Positions 1 through 6,140 of a DNA stretch of 11,584 nt are shown one piece after another. Below the pieces are notes generated by a model. It made no database searches. It was not told the DNA's origin and saw only the letters and a list, made by a program, of their open reading frames with translations. Within the stretch, counting starts at the first letter, position 1. The number at the start of each line of letters is the position of its first letter. This DNA is from Actinomycetota bacterium (GTDB lineage Bacteria; Actinomycetota; Actinomycetes; Mycobacteriales; Mycobacteriaceae), in assembly GCA_005787665.1 (NCBI GenBank), contig SYAB01000014.1, positions 1 through 11,584 on the forward strand, in the 5' to 3' direction. The translations under genes were made by a program, and so were the position numbers.

Positions 1-161
1 GCAAGGGCTCACCGGAGTGGTGGGTCGCCAACGTCAAGCCCGGCCGGGTGCTCGTCGAGCTGAGCTACCCCAATGAGGAGATCGCGCGCGCCGCGTTGAC
101 CCGCGCAATCCACAAGCTGCCGATCAAGGCACGCATCGTGACCCGAGAGGAGCAGTTCTGA
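1..161 (+). CDS. rplP: 50S ribosomal protein L16, C-terminal part
   Basis: This is the last 52 codons of rplP, open at the left window edge; the first complete codon starts at base 3. L16 is a 23S rRNA-binding protein of the large subunit near the peptidyl-transferase centre and the A-site tRNA. The tail is recognisable from [16 protein letters not shown], the [20 protein letters not shown] helix and the [12 protein letters not shown] end, all typical of actinobacterial L16. The stop codon TGA shares its last base with the ATG of the L29 gene, so the two are translationally coupled. The order L16-L29-S17 is the conserved order of the bacterial S10 operon. Confidence 0.97.
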   Translation, partial: KGSPEWWVANVKPGRVLVELSYPNEEIARAALTRAIHKLPIKARIVTREEQF

Positions 162-394
162 TGGCAGTGGGCGTTGGTGCCGGCGAGCTGCGCGAACTGG
201 CCGACGAGGAGTTGACCACCAAGCTGCGCGAGTCCAAGGAAGAGCTGTTCAACCTGCGCTTCCAGATGGCGACCGGGCAGCTGGCCAACAACCATCGGCT
301 GCGCACCGTCCGGCAGGAGATTGCGCGCATCTATACGGTGCTGCGCGAACGTGAACTGGGTCTGGCCTCCGGGCCCGGTGGTGAGGAATCGTAA
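161..394 (+). CDS. rpmC: 50S ribosomal protein L29
   Basis: This 77-residue L29 protein binds 23S rRNA close to the polypeptide exit tunnel. The two-helix core is clear: [24 protein letters not shown], then the signature [30 protein letters not shown] short acidic C-terminal tail (GPGGEES) follows, and the length is usual for mycobacteria. The ATG overlaps the L16 stop by one base. A good Shine-Dalgarno sequence, GAGGAG at 147-152, lies 8 bases upstream inside rplP and supports this start. The stop TAA in turn overlaps the rpsQ ATG by one base. Confidence 0.97.
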   Translation: MAVGVGAGELRELADEELTTKLRESKEELFNLRFQMATGQLANNHRLRTVRQEIARIYTVLRERELGLASGPGGEES

Positions 395-702
395 TGGCGG
401 AGAACGCGAACGTCGGGGCCGGCCCGAAGCACACCCCGGCCACTGAGAAGCCGCGCGGCCGGCGCAAGACGGCGATCGGCTACGTGGTCAGCGACAAGAT
501 GGAGAAGACCATCGTCGTCGAACTCGAGTCGCGGGTGCAGCACCCGAAGTACGGCAAGATCATCCGGACCACCAAGAAGGTCAAGGCGCACGACGAAGCG
601 GGCACGGCCGGTATCGGCGACCGCGTGTCGCTGATGGAGACTCGGCCGTTGTCGGCGACCAAGCGCTGGCGACTGGTCGAGGTTCTCGAGCGGGCCAAGT
701 AG
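394..702 (+). CDS. rpsQ: 30S ribosomal protein S17
   Basis: This 102-residue S17 is a primary 16S rRNA-binding protein of the small subunit with an OB fold. About 22 basic and proline-rich residues form an N-terminal extension, as seen in mycobacterial S17. The core starts at [23 protein letters not shown]. The family signature is at about residues 75-96 ([23 protein letters not shown]). Its ATG overlaps the L29 stop by one base, with GAGG at 383-386 as the ribosome-binding site. It is the last gene of the ribosomal cluster here, because a strong hairpin follows at 721-753. In M. tuberculosis the next gene is atsA, whereas here unrelated accessory genes follow. Confidence 0.97.
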   Translation: MAENANVGAGPKHTPATEKPRGRRKTAIGYVVSDKMEKTIVVELESRVQHPKYGKIIRTTKKVKAHDEAGTAGIGDRVSLMETRPLSATKRWRLVEVLERAK

Positions 703-720
703 GCCCACCCGGTCACACCA

Positions 721-753
721 ACACGCCGCCCGCGCTTGCCGCGGGCGGCGTGT
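721..753 (+). terminator. Strong hairpin terminator after rpsQ
   Basis: A perfect 14-bp GC-rich inverted repeat (721-734 with 740-753) encloses a 5-base loop, CTTGC, starting 18 bases after the rpsQ stop. No U-tract follows directly; the nearest is TTTT at 770-773. Mycobacterial intrinsic terminators often lack a U-tract, so this probably ends or attenuates the ribosomal operon and insulates the STAS gene from it. Confidence 0.75.
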
Positions 754-797
754 CGCTGACTTCGGGCCCTTTTCCGGTCTCCAGGCCGCCAGCACCG

Positions 798-803
798 TAA
801 GCT
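798..803 (+). promoter_or_regulatory. Candidate -10 element for the STAS/kinase pair
   Basis: TAAGCT fits the mycobacterial TANNNT -10 pattern and lies between the rpsQ terminator and the STAS gene. It would start transcription near 810, leaving a leader of about 26 bases that includes the TGGGG ribosome-binding site at 822-826. No convincing -35 hexamer is seen 17-18 bases upstream, so this rests on one six-base match. Confidence 0.3.
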
Positions 804-835
804 CAACGACCGACACAGAAGTGGGGTAAAGCGAT

Positions 836-1177
836 ATGGCTGAGTGGCCGACTCGGACGACAGCGGGCGGTGTGACCATCATCCGTCCGGAGGGCCGACT
901 CAACATGATGGCCGCGCCGACGCTCCGTGAACAACTGCACGCCCTCGTTCAGGGCGGGCAGACCCGCATCGTGGTGGACCTCTCCGGCGTGGAGACCATC
1001 GACTCCTCCGGTCTGGGCGCCCTGATCTCCGGGCTGAAGGCGGCCCGCCAGGGCGGCGGGGACCTGCGGATCGCAGCACCGAGTGAACAGGCCGTCGCAG
1101 TGCTGGAGCTGACCAACCTCAACCGGGTACTCAAGGCGGTCGACTCGGCCGATACCGCATTCGATGACCCGAGCTGA
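836..1177 (+). CDS. STAS-domain anti-anti-sigma factor (RsbV/SpoIIAA-like)
   Basis: This 113-residue protein is a single STAS domain. In this family the unphosphorylated protein binds an anti-sigma kinase and releases the sigma factor; phosphorylation of one serine cancels the binding. The signature is intact: RIVVDLSGVETIDSSGLGAL at about residues 44-63, with Ser58 (DSS) at the phosphorylation position. The ATG is preceded by TGGGG at 822-826. The coding end overlaps the following kinase gene by 14 bases, so antagonist and kinase are made together, as in spoIIAA-spoIIAB or rsbV-rsbW. Unlike those operons, no sigma gene follows. Family is certain; the sigma factor or other partner it controls is unknown. 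Confidence 0.9.
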   Translation: MAEWPTRTTAGGVTIIRPEGRLNMMAAPTLREQLHALVQGGQTRIVVDLSGVETIDSSGLGALISGLKAARQGGGDLRIAAPSEQAVAVLELTNLNRVLKAVDSADTAFDDPS

Positions 1178-1574
1178 CACCAGAGTCCTCGAGACCAGGG
1201 CGGGTCCGGACACCCTCGGTGAGATCGCCGTGGCCCTGGATCGGGCCTGGTCGCGGCACCCGGTCGTCCCCGTGACGATTCGGATGCAGATGGCGATAGC
1301 GGCCGGCGAGATCGGCGCGAACATCCTCGAACACGCCGCCCAGGGTCAGCCGGTCCGGGTGTGCATGGACGTCGACGTCCTCCCCGGCGAGGTGTGCATC
1401 GACTTCCTCGACGAGGGCCGGCCGCTGCAGATCGACCTCGGCGCGGTACGTCTGCCCGACGAGTTGTCCGAGCGCGGCCGCGGACTGGCCCTGGCTCAAG
1501 CCGTCCTGGAATCCCTGACCTACCGCCGCACCGCGGTCAACCACTGGACGCTGGTCAGTAAGCGGTTCGACTGA
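1164..1574 (+). CDS. RsbW/SpoIIAB-type anti-sigma kinase (HATPase_c_2)
   Basis: This 136-residue GHKL-fold ATP-binding protein would phosphorylate the adjacent STAS protein and may hold a sigma factor inactive. The N-box is AAGEIGANILEHA (about residues 46-58, with Glu49 as the probable general base and Asn53 as the Mg-ATP ligand). The G1 box is DEGRP (83-87), and the G2 box is ERGRGLAL (103-110). The size fits a stand-alone anti-sigma kinase with no receiver or sensor domain. It overlaps the STAS gene by 14 bases, and no clear Shine-Dalgarno is seen, which suggests translation by coupling. Its stop lies only 9 bases from the stop of the converging luxR-type gene. Whether it binds a sigma factor or serves only as a switch for another target cannot be read from sequence. 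Confidence 0.85.
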   Translation: MTRADTRVLETRAGPDTLGEIAVALDRAWSRHPVVPVTIRMQMAIAAGEIGANILEHAAQGQPVRVCMDVDVLPGEVCIDFLDEGRPLQIDLGAVRLPDELSERGRGLALAQAVLESLTYRRTAVNHWTLVSKRFD

Positions 1575-1587
1575 CCGACGCGGTCAG
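1571..1587. terminator. Short bidirectional hairpin between convergent genes
   Basis: CTGACCG (1571-1577) and CGGTCAG (1581-1587) form a perfect 7-bp inverted repeat around the loop ACG. It contains the TGA stop of the plus-strand kinase gene (1572-1574) and the stop of the minus-strand regulator gene (1584-1586). The position suits a shared terminator for both transcripts. The stem is short and has no U-tract, so termination may be weak. Confidence 0.45.
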
Positions 1588-2249
1588 CCGCCGGGGTTGG
1601 TGTATTTCGTCGCCCGGTACACCGAGACGGCTTCACTGCGGGAGCCCACCCCGAGCTTGCTGAGCAGGTTGTGGACGTGGTTTTTCACGGTGTGCAGGGT
1701 CAGCGACAGCCGGGACGCGATCTGCTGATTGGTCAGACCCTGTTCGATCAGATCGAGGATCTCGGTCTCGCGGGCGGTGAGCACATCGGTGGACGCGTCC
1801 GGATTCGCCTGGGTGGCAAAGGCGTACACCCGGCGCAGCAGAATCGCCGAAACATCCGGTGAGCACTGGGCCTGGCCTCCGCCCGCGCTGCGCACCAGGG
1901 ACAGCAGGTGATCCAAGGACTCGGTCCGCAGATGCAGGCCGGCCACCCCGGCCTCGGCGCAGGCCACGATCTCCGACTCCCGTTCGGTGGACAGGCCGAA
2001 CGCGATGACCCGCGCCGCGGCGTCGATATCGAGGGCCAGGGGCAGCAGGGTGGCGACATCCGGAGTTTCGACGTTGAGCAGGATGACATCGGGAACCGCC
2101 CGATCGACCGCGCTGAGCAGCGACGGCAGATCCCAGGCGCCGTCCGCGGAAATCCCGTGCGCACGGAGTTCGGCGACGAGGCACTCCCGGTGGAGCCGGC
2201 CGTCGTCCACGACGATGACGGCGGGGCCCTTCTTCATGGTTGCCGACAC
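1584..2249 (-). CDS. NarL/LuxR-family regulator with atypical receiver
   Basis: This 221-residue regulator has a receiver-like domain at about 10-122 and a LuxR-type helix-turn-helix at about 156-213 (LTARETEILDLIEQGLTN, QQIASRL, HTVKNHVHNLLSKLG), which binds DNA in this family. The receiver keeps the acidic pair Asp15-Asp16. The usual phospho-accepting Asp, however, is Asn59 (VILLN-VETPD), and the conserved Lys near the domain end is Arg108 (HLRTES). It therefore probably does not respond to phosphorylation in the classical way, and no histidine kinase is adjacent. The GTG at 2249 was chosen because GGAGGGGG lies 9 bases upstream; an in-frame ATG at 2237 and a GTG at 2282 are alternatives. 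It diverges from the polysaccharide locus and is a natural candidate to regulate it or the STAS/kinase pair; that link is inference. Confidence 0.88.
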   Translation of the reverse strand: MSATMKKGPAVIVVDDGRLHRECLVAELRAHGISADGAWDLPSLLSAVDRAVPDVILLNVETPDVATLLPLALDIDAAARVIAFGLSTERESEIVACAEAGVAGLHLRTESLDHLLSLVRSAGGGQAQCSPDVSAILLRRVYAFATQANPDASTDVLTARETEILDLIEQGLTNQQIASRLSLTLHTVKNHVHNLLSKLGVGSRSEAVSVYRATKYTNPGG

Positions 2250-2258
2250 GCCGACAGG

Positions 2259-2266
2259 CCCCCTCC
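2259..2266 (-). promoter_or_regulatory. Ribosome-binding site fixing the luxR-type start
   Basis: On the minus strand the sequence reads GGAGGGGG, ending 9 bases before the GTG at 2249. It is too far (21 bases) from the ATG at 2237 and lies inside the reading frame if the GTG at 2282 is used, so it favours the 2249 start. Confidence 0.65.
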
Positions 2267-2291
2267 GGTGGTGTGCGGACACAGCATCGTC

Positions 2292-2297
2292 ACCCTA
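2292..2297 (-). promoter_or_regulatory. Candidate -10 element for the luxR-type gene
   Basis: On the minus strand this reads TAGGGT, matching TANNNT. Transcription would begin near 2285 and give a leader of about 36 bases containing the GGAGGGGG ribosome-binding site. No good -35 hexamer was found at the expected distance, so the call is tentative. Confidence 0.3.
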
Positions 2298-2332
2298 CGC
2301 CAACGCACCGTTCGTCCCCGCTTCACGGCCCT

Positions 2333-2360
2333 GGTCTATGCCCCGATTGAACCCCGGTAT
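2333..2360 (+). promoter_or_regulatory. SigF-like promoter candidate before the 54-residue protein
   Basis: GGTCT (2333-2337), 17 bases, then CGGTAT (2355-2360) matches the mycobacterial SigF pattern GGTTT-N15-17-GGGTAT at 4 of 5 and 5 of 6 positions. No TANNNT hexamer was found on this strand between 2290 and 2430. Transcription would start near 2367 and give a leader of about 78 bases. The match is of interest because an anti-sigma/anti-anti-sigma pair lies 0.8 kb away. GC-rich DNA gives such matches by chance at some rate, so confidence is modest. Confidence 0.35.
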
Positions 2361-2406
2361 TCATTGTCTTCGCCCCGCCGCCGCACGACCATGGTAAAGG
2401 GGCAGG

Positions 2407-2419
2407 CTCTCGACGAGAG
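2407..2419. repeat. Perfect 13-bp palindrome in the leader
   Basis: CTCTCG-A-CGAGAG is a perfect inverted repeat centred on 2413. It lies 25 bases before the ATG of the 54-residue protein and downstream of the SigF-like promoter candidate. As DNA it could be an operator for a dimeric regulator, for instance the divergent LuxR-type protein. As RNA it could form a 5-bp hairpin with a GAC loop just before the ribosome-binding site. Confidence 0.45.
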
Positions 2420-2444
2420 ACTCACCGGGAAGAGGTTCGCCATC

Positions 2445-2609
2445 ATGACCAGCAGCATTGTGCACTCCGAGCAGAGCATCGGCACACCTGCCGGAGATCC
2501 TCAGTTCTCCCACGTCATCCGTTCGGGGGCGCTCACGGTGATGGCGGTCCTGATGGCACTGCTGTTCGTCGCGTTCTTCGTCTACGGCCAGATCGCACCG
2601 GGCGCCTGA
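2445..2609 (+). CDS. 54-residue single-span membrane protein
   Basis: This small protein has a polar N-terminal stretch of about 28 residues (MTSSIVHSEQSIGTPAGDPQ) and then one hydrophobic segment (about 29-49, ALTVMAVLMALLFVAFFVYG), ending GQIAPGA. The N-terminal part has few charges, so orientation is uncertain. The reading frame is open further upstream. The ATG at 2445 was chosen because AGAGG (2431-2435) lies 9 bases before it and a start just upstream of the hydrophobic core makes a compact protein; another ATG at 2391 lacks this support. I do not recognise the family. It is the first gene on the plus strand of the divergent region and precedes the polysaccharide genes, so it may be a small accessory subunit, by analogy with the small membrane proteins of other cellulose-type systems. 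That role is inference. Confidence 0.65.
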   Translation: MTSSIVHSEQSIGTPAGDPQFSHVIRSGALTVMAVLMALLFVAFFVYGQIAPGA

Positions 2610-2618
2610 GCGGCCCTC

Positions 2619-2646
2619 GCCGGCGGCACCCGATCGGTGGTCCGGC
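2619..2646 (+). terminator. Imperfect hairpin after the small membrane protein
   Basis: GCCGG (2619-2623) pairs with CCGGC (2642-2646), and CACC (2627-2630) with GGTG (2636-2639), around the loop CGATC, with an internal mismatch of 3 by 2 bases. It starts 9 bases after the stop of the small gene and lies before the next promoter candidate. It could attenuate read-through into the BcsB-like gene. There is no U-tract. Confidence 0.3.
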
Positions 2647-2652
2647 TTGCCG

Positions 2653-2682
2653 CTGAACTGAGAGTCGGGGTAGTTCTACGTT
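2653..2682 (+). promoter_or_regulatory. Leaderless-type promoter candidate for the first BcsB-like gene
   Basis: CTGAAC (2653-2658), an 18-base spacer, then TACGTT (2677-2682) matches a mycobacterial SigA-type promoter with a TANNNT -10. Exactly 7 bases separate the -10 from the ATG at 2690, so transcription would begin at or next to the start codon. The same geometry is found before the second BcsB-like gene. Confidence 0.45.
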
Positions 2683-2689
2683 GAGGGGC

Positions 2690-4636
2690 ATGTCTGCTGC
2701 GCTGCGGACCGTGGGCGCGATCGCCCTCGTCTGCCTCATCGGCGTTGGTCCGCACACCGCGTTCGCGGCGCCGGAGCCTCCGCCGCCCCCGCCGGTTCCC
2801 GCCGGCAGCCTGAACTTCTCCCTGCTCGACATGGGTGCGGTCACCCCGTTGGCCTTCTACGGCGATCAGGGAAACTCGGAGGTGACCTTCCCCGTTCCCC
2901 GCGGGTTGGTGCCGATCGCGCTGAATGCGACGGTCGAGATGCCGGTGAACGTCCGATCCGGGGTGATCGCGGTGATGCAGAAGGATCGCACCATCACCCG
3001 TATCCCGCTTCCGGTCACCGAGCAGGCTCCGATCGTGATTCCGCTCGCGGGGGTGGCCGTCGAGGGCAACGCCGTCACCGTGACCCTGCGCACCTATCTG
3101 CTTCCGGTGGAGGGTTATTGCCTGGACCCGACCAACCCGCTGCGATTGACCAACGCCTCGGTGTCCTTCGGGGGCTCCGAGACGCCCCCGTCCACGGTGG
3201 CCGACTTCCTGCCGCCGATCCTGCGGAAACTGACCATCGCGATCCCGCAGCGGCCGAGCCTGGCCGAGTCCGATGCCGCCGTCCGGCTTGCGACCGCGGT
3301 CACCGCCCGCTACGGCCAGCAACCCACCGCGGTCGTCCTGACCGCGCTGGAGTCCCCCTCGGCGGGGGAAGCCAAGCCCGCGCCGTTCGAACGCGTCATC
3401 GTCATCCAGCAGGACCAGGAGCCCGGCGTCGCGCTGGAACCCATTCGTGACGCGCTTCCGCGACTGCGCATTTCGGGAACCGACAACGACCTGACTAATC
3501 AGGCCCGGCTGCTCTCCTCGGACGTCTCACGGCTGGCGCTGAGTTCGAAGGCTGTCGTCGGGCCTCTCAAGAGCAGCCCTCAGCTGCCCGGTGACGTCAC
3601 CACCCTGCGCGCTCTCGGCCAGCCTGTCGTCGCGGCCGTCGCGTTGTCGCCTCAGGTCGCCCTGGGTCTGGACCAGACCCGGCTGGGGCGTCCCGTCAAG
3701 GGCCTTCGCGTCCACCTGCTCGGCTCCTACACCCCGCCGCCGGCCAGCGTGAGCGCTCGGCTGTCGGCGATCGTCGGGGGCGAGACCATCGACTCCTGGT
3801 CGGTGGACGGCACCGGCCTCATCGATCGGTGGGTCGACGTGCCGGACCGTCTCCTGCAGCGCTACACCACCCTGGGGATCTCGCTGAACATCGCCGGCAA
3901 CACCGGGCGCTGCGGGGAGTTCCAGCCGCTGACACTGACCATCGACGGGGACAGCGTGGTGGAGAGCACCGCGGCGATCCCGCCGGTGCCCCCAGGCCTG
4001 CAATCGCTTCCGCAGGGACTGATGCCGCGCGCATTGGTGGGCATCGGCACCGACGCATTCGCCGACACCGTGCGTGCCGCGGCGATCGCGGTGGCCATGC
4101 AGCGGCTCAGTGTGCTCCCGTTCGACACCGCGGTCACCAGCGTCGGGGACGCCCTGGCCGGCAAACTGCCCGCGATCATCGTGTCGGCCGACGGCTGGAA
4201 CCACCCGGAGGTGGCGCTGCCGGTCAGCTCCGACCAGGGCACCCTGACCCTGGACGGCGTCGTCGCCGACGGCGAGTCCACGACCCTCACCCTCGATCCC
4301 GCACTGAAGTACGGCACCCTGCAGGCGTTCGTCTCGTCGGGCCGGTCGGTGTTGGTCGCCACCTCGAATGGGGCGCCGGCCGAACTGGACCGACTGCTGC
4401 GGTGGATGAGCGCAGACCTGAAGCGGTTCTCCAAACTGGACGGGGTCGCGGTGGTCGCGGCTCCCGGACAGAGCCCGGTCGTCGTGGGTGCCCGGGCTGC
4501 CTCCGCGGCGGCGCCGGCCGACGCCGGGAGAGCCATCTCCGCTTGGTGGTTCGCCGGGGCGGTGATCGCGGCTGCCGGAACCGCACTGTGGTTCCTGCGA
4601 GTCCGCCGCCGGCGGGGTGCCCCCGGTGACCGCTGA
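2690..4636 (+). CDS. BcsB-like secreted, membrane-anchored polysaccharide subunit (first copy)
   Basis: This 648-residue protein resembles BcsB, the extracytoplasmic partner of the cellulose synthase BcsA. A signal peptide (cleavage probably AFA-AP, residues 26/27) and a proline-rich stretch precede a long secreted region. It ends in one membrane span (about 618-636, AWWFAGAVIAAAGTALWFL) and a basic tail RVRRRRGAPGDR, the BcsB topology. Typical stretches are IPLAGVAV, LDQTRLG, LLGSYTPPP, TIDSWSVDG and VPDRLLQRY. The mature chain has only two cysteines, Cys144 and Cys408. The ATG has no proper Shine-Dalgarno (GAGGGG is 1 base away) but fits a leaderless transcript. A TTG at 2681, with GGGG 10 bases upstream, is the alternative start. 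The 3' end overlaps the next gene by 11 bases. Length is below the 750-800 of proteobacterial BcsB. The polymer handled is unknown. Confidence 0.78.
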   Translation: MSAALRTVGAIALVCLIGVGPHTAFAAPEPPPPPPVPAGSLNFSLLDMGAVTPLAFYGDQGNSEVTFPVPRGLVPIALNATVEMPVNVRSGVIAVMQKDRTITRIPLPVTEQAPIVIPLAGVAVEGNAVTVTLRTYLLPVEGYCLDPTNPLRLTNASVSFGGSETPPSTVADFLPPILRKLTIAIPQRPSLAESDAAVRLATAVTARYGQQPTAVVLTALESPSAGEAKPAPFERVIVIQQDQEPGVALEPIRDALPRLRISGTDNDLTNQARLLSSDVSRLALSSKAVVGPLKSSPQLPGDVTTLRALGQPVVAAVALSPQVALGLDQTRLGRPVKGLRVHLLGSYTPPPASVSARLSAIVGGETIDSWSVDGTGLIDRWVDVPDRLLQRYTTLGISLNIAGNTGRCGEFQPLTLTIDGDSVVESTAAIPPVPPGLQSLPQGLMPRALVGIGTDAFADTVRAAAIAVAMQRLSVLPFDTAVTSVGDALAGKLPAIIVSADGWNHPEVALPVSSDQGTLTLDGVVADGESTTLTLDPALKYGTLQAFVSSGRSVLVATSNGAPAELDRLLRWMSADLKRFSKLDGVAVVAAPGQSPVVVGARAASAAAPADAGRAISAWWFAGAVIAAAGTALWFLRVRRRRGAPGDR

Positions 4637-6140
4637 TCTGAGTCGGCCCGGGGCCGTCGCAGCCCCGCCCGCGCCTGCTGCCCGACCCGACCAGAGGCGC
4701 ACGGTGTCGGTGCTGGCACTGCGCTGGGTGTTCCTCGCCGTGGTGACGCTGATCGCGTTTCGGCGCACCGTGCTCAGCCTGGTGGAATCCACCGTCGAGG
4801 GCGGACTGAACGGGTTCGTCTGGCTGATGCCGCTGGCCGCCGTGGTGGGGGCGGTCGGGGTGGCTCGCCGGGCGCGCACCGAACTCCCGATTCACGATCG
4901 CCAGACCGACATTATCGTGGGCGGCCTCGGCCTGGGTTTCGCGCTGATGATCCAAGCGGTGCTGTTGCAACGCTATTCGCAGTACTTCCACCTGCTCCGG
5001 ATCGACCTCGCCGCGATGTGGTTCTTTGCGGTGTCCTCCAGCGTGGTGCTCTTCGGCCTGCGTCCGGTGATGCGGTTCGCCTGGGTCTGGGTCCTGTTGC
5101 TGCTGAGCCTGCCGCTGGGCTATCAGTTGGCTGTCATCTTCTTCGGCGGGAACAAGAGTTCCGCCGGTCTGGCCAGCGTGTTGATCGCGGCCGCCGCCAC
5201 CGCGGTCTCGGTCGGCCGGACCGCCAGCCGTGCCGCGGTCGGTGCCATGGGGGCGACGCTGGTGGGGATGGTGTTGCTGATCGCGATGTCGGTGGTCACA
5301 CCCGACGCGCCGTTGTTCGCCTTCCAGATGATCCCCTCGACGCTGGCGATGCTGACGGTCGGACTGGGTCTGTTCGGGTACGCGCGCCGCGGATTGTCCA
5401 AGCGGTGGCTGGACCGGACGATCGAACCGCTGGCCGCCGCCCAGGTGTGGGCCGGACTTCCGCTGGTGCTGGCCGTCGCCGCCGTCATCGCGCTGGTGGG
5501 ACTGCCGGCGCCGGGCACCTGGACCGCCCGGGTCGAGGGCCTGAGATTCGGTCAGCCGTTGGCCGCCCCGGCCGGGTGGCATCAGACCGATCAGAGCGAG
5601 TACCCGTGGGTCCGGCGGATCTTCGGCCGCGAAGCCAACCTGATCCGCCAGAAGTTCGTCGCCGACACCGGCAACCCGGCGTGGGACAAGTTCGCCCGTC
5701 CCCGCACCGTGGTGGTCGACAGCACCAGCACGAGCCGCCCCTTCTCGCTGGGGGTCTACCCGACGAATGTCCTCTACGACGCGTCGGCGACCCGGATCAG
5801 CGATCCGATCCCCATCGACCTCGGCCACGGGGTCACCGGCTCCCTGGTGACCGTCGTCGACGACAAACGTCTGCTGACCTTCAACGTGCTCACCTGGACG
5901 TGGCGCGACGGCGGCGAGGCCCAGCGGGTCACGGCGGTGACCGTCGACAATCACGAGGACGACGTGGTGTTCCCCGAACCCAACGCCGGCCTGGCGCCCA
6001 CCGTACGGACCATGTTCGGCGTCTTCTTCCGCGGCAACCAGGCCACCTGGGACAGCGATCCGACGTTCAAGGACCGCGACCTGCTCACGGTGTTCGGTCG
6101 CGCCCTGCTCGAGGCCCAACTGCGGCGGGTCCCGGGGTGA
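4626..6140 (+). CDS. Multi-span membrane protein, exosortase-like N-terminal half, large outer domain
   Basis: This 504-residue protein has a proline- and alanine-rich cytoplasmic start, about eight hydrophobic segments between residues 30 and 294, and a soluble C-terminal domain (about 295-504) predicted outside the cell. The first half recalls exosortase/archaeosortase membrane proteins: GFVWLMPL, the RTELP loop, VVLFGLRPVMRF and LLSLPLG. The position of the catalytic AC(S/T)GL motif aligns with SSAGLAS (178-184), with Ser179 in place of Cys; the whole protein has no cysteine. The C-terminal domain (GWHQTDQ, RIFGREANLIRQKF) is weakly like EpsI, which is often fused to exosortases. If so, it is a non-protease relative. 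It overlaps the BcsB-like gene by 11 bases and the GT2 gene by 4. GTG 4626 was preferred to GTG 4617 because GGCGGGG (4611-4617) lies 8 bases before it. Family assignment is tentative. Confidence 0.7.
   Translation: MTADLSRPGAVAAPPAPAARPDQRRTVSVLALRWVFLAVVTLIAFRRTVLSLVESTVEGGLNGFVWLMPLAAVVGAVGVARRARTELPIHDRQTDIIVGGLGLGFALMIQAVLLQRYSQYFHLLRIDLAAMWFFAVSSSVVLFGLRPVMRFAWVWVLLLLSLPLGYQLAVIFFGGNKSSAGLASVLIAAAATAVSVGRTASRAAVGAMGATLVGMVLLIAMSVVTPDAPLFAFQMIPSTLAMLTVGLGLFGYARRGLSKRWLDRTIEPLAAAQVWAGLPLVLAVAAVIALVGLPAPGTWTARVEGLRFGQPLAAPAGWHQTDQSEYPWVRRIFGREANLIRQKFVADTGNPAWDKFARPRTVVVDSTSTSRPFSLGVYPTNVLYDASATRISDPIPIDLGHGVTGSLVTVVDDKRLLTFNVLTWTWRDGGEAQRVTAVTVDNHEDDVVFPEPNAGLAPTVRTMFGVFFRGNQATWDSDPTFKDRDLLTVFGRALLEAQLRRVPG

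Noticed and set aside
1908..2444. Upstream extension of the small membrane protein frame
   Set aside because: It runs antisense through the LuxR-type gene and shows no domain; the hydrophobic protein with its own ribosome-binding site starts at 2445.
2250..2690. Possible mobile-element end or attachment site next to the regulators
   Set aside because: No terminal repeats, target duplications, transposase or integrase fragments are visible; the palindromes present are short and fit regulatory sites better.
4287..6119. A 610-codon open frame on the minus strand opposite the exosortase-like gene
   Set aside because: Its product is rich in Arg, Gln, His, Gly and Pro with no recognisable domain, as expected of a shadow frame in GC-rich DNA; the plus-strand genes here have clear membrane and secreted patterns and tight operon overlaps.
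5018..6136. Upstream extension of the GT2 reading frame by 373 codons
   Set aside because: The extension is Arg/Gly/Pro-rich and lies entirely inside the preceding gene in another frame; the GTG at 6137 with a good ribosome-binding site gives a normal GT2 start.
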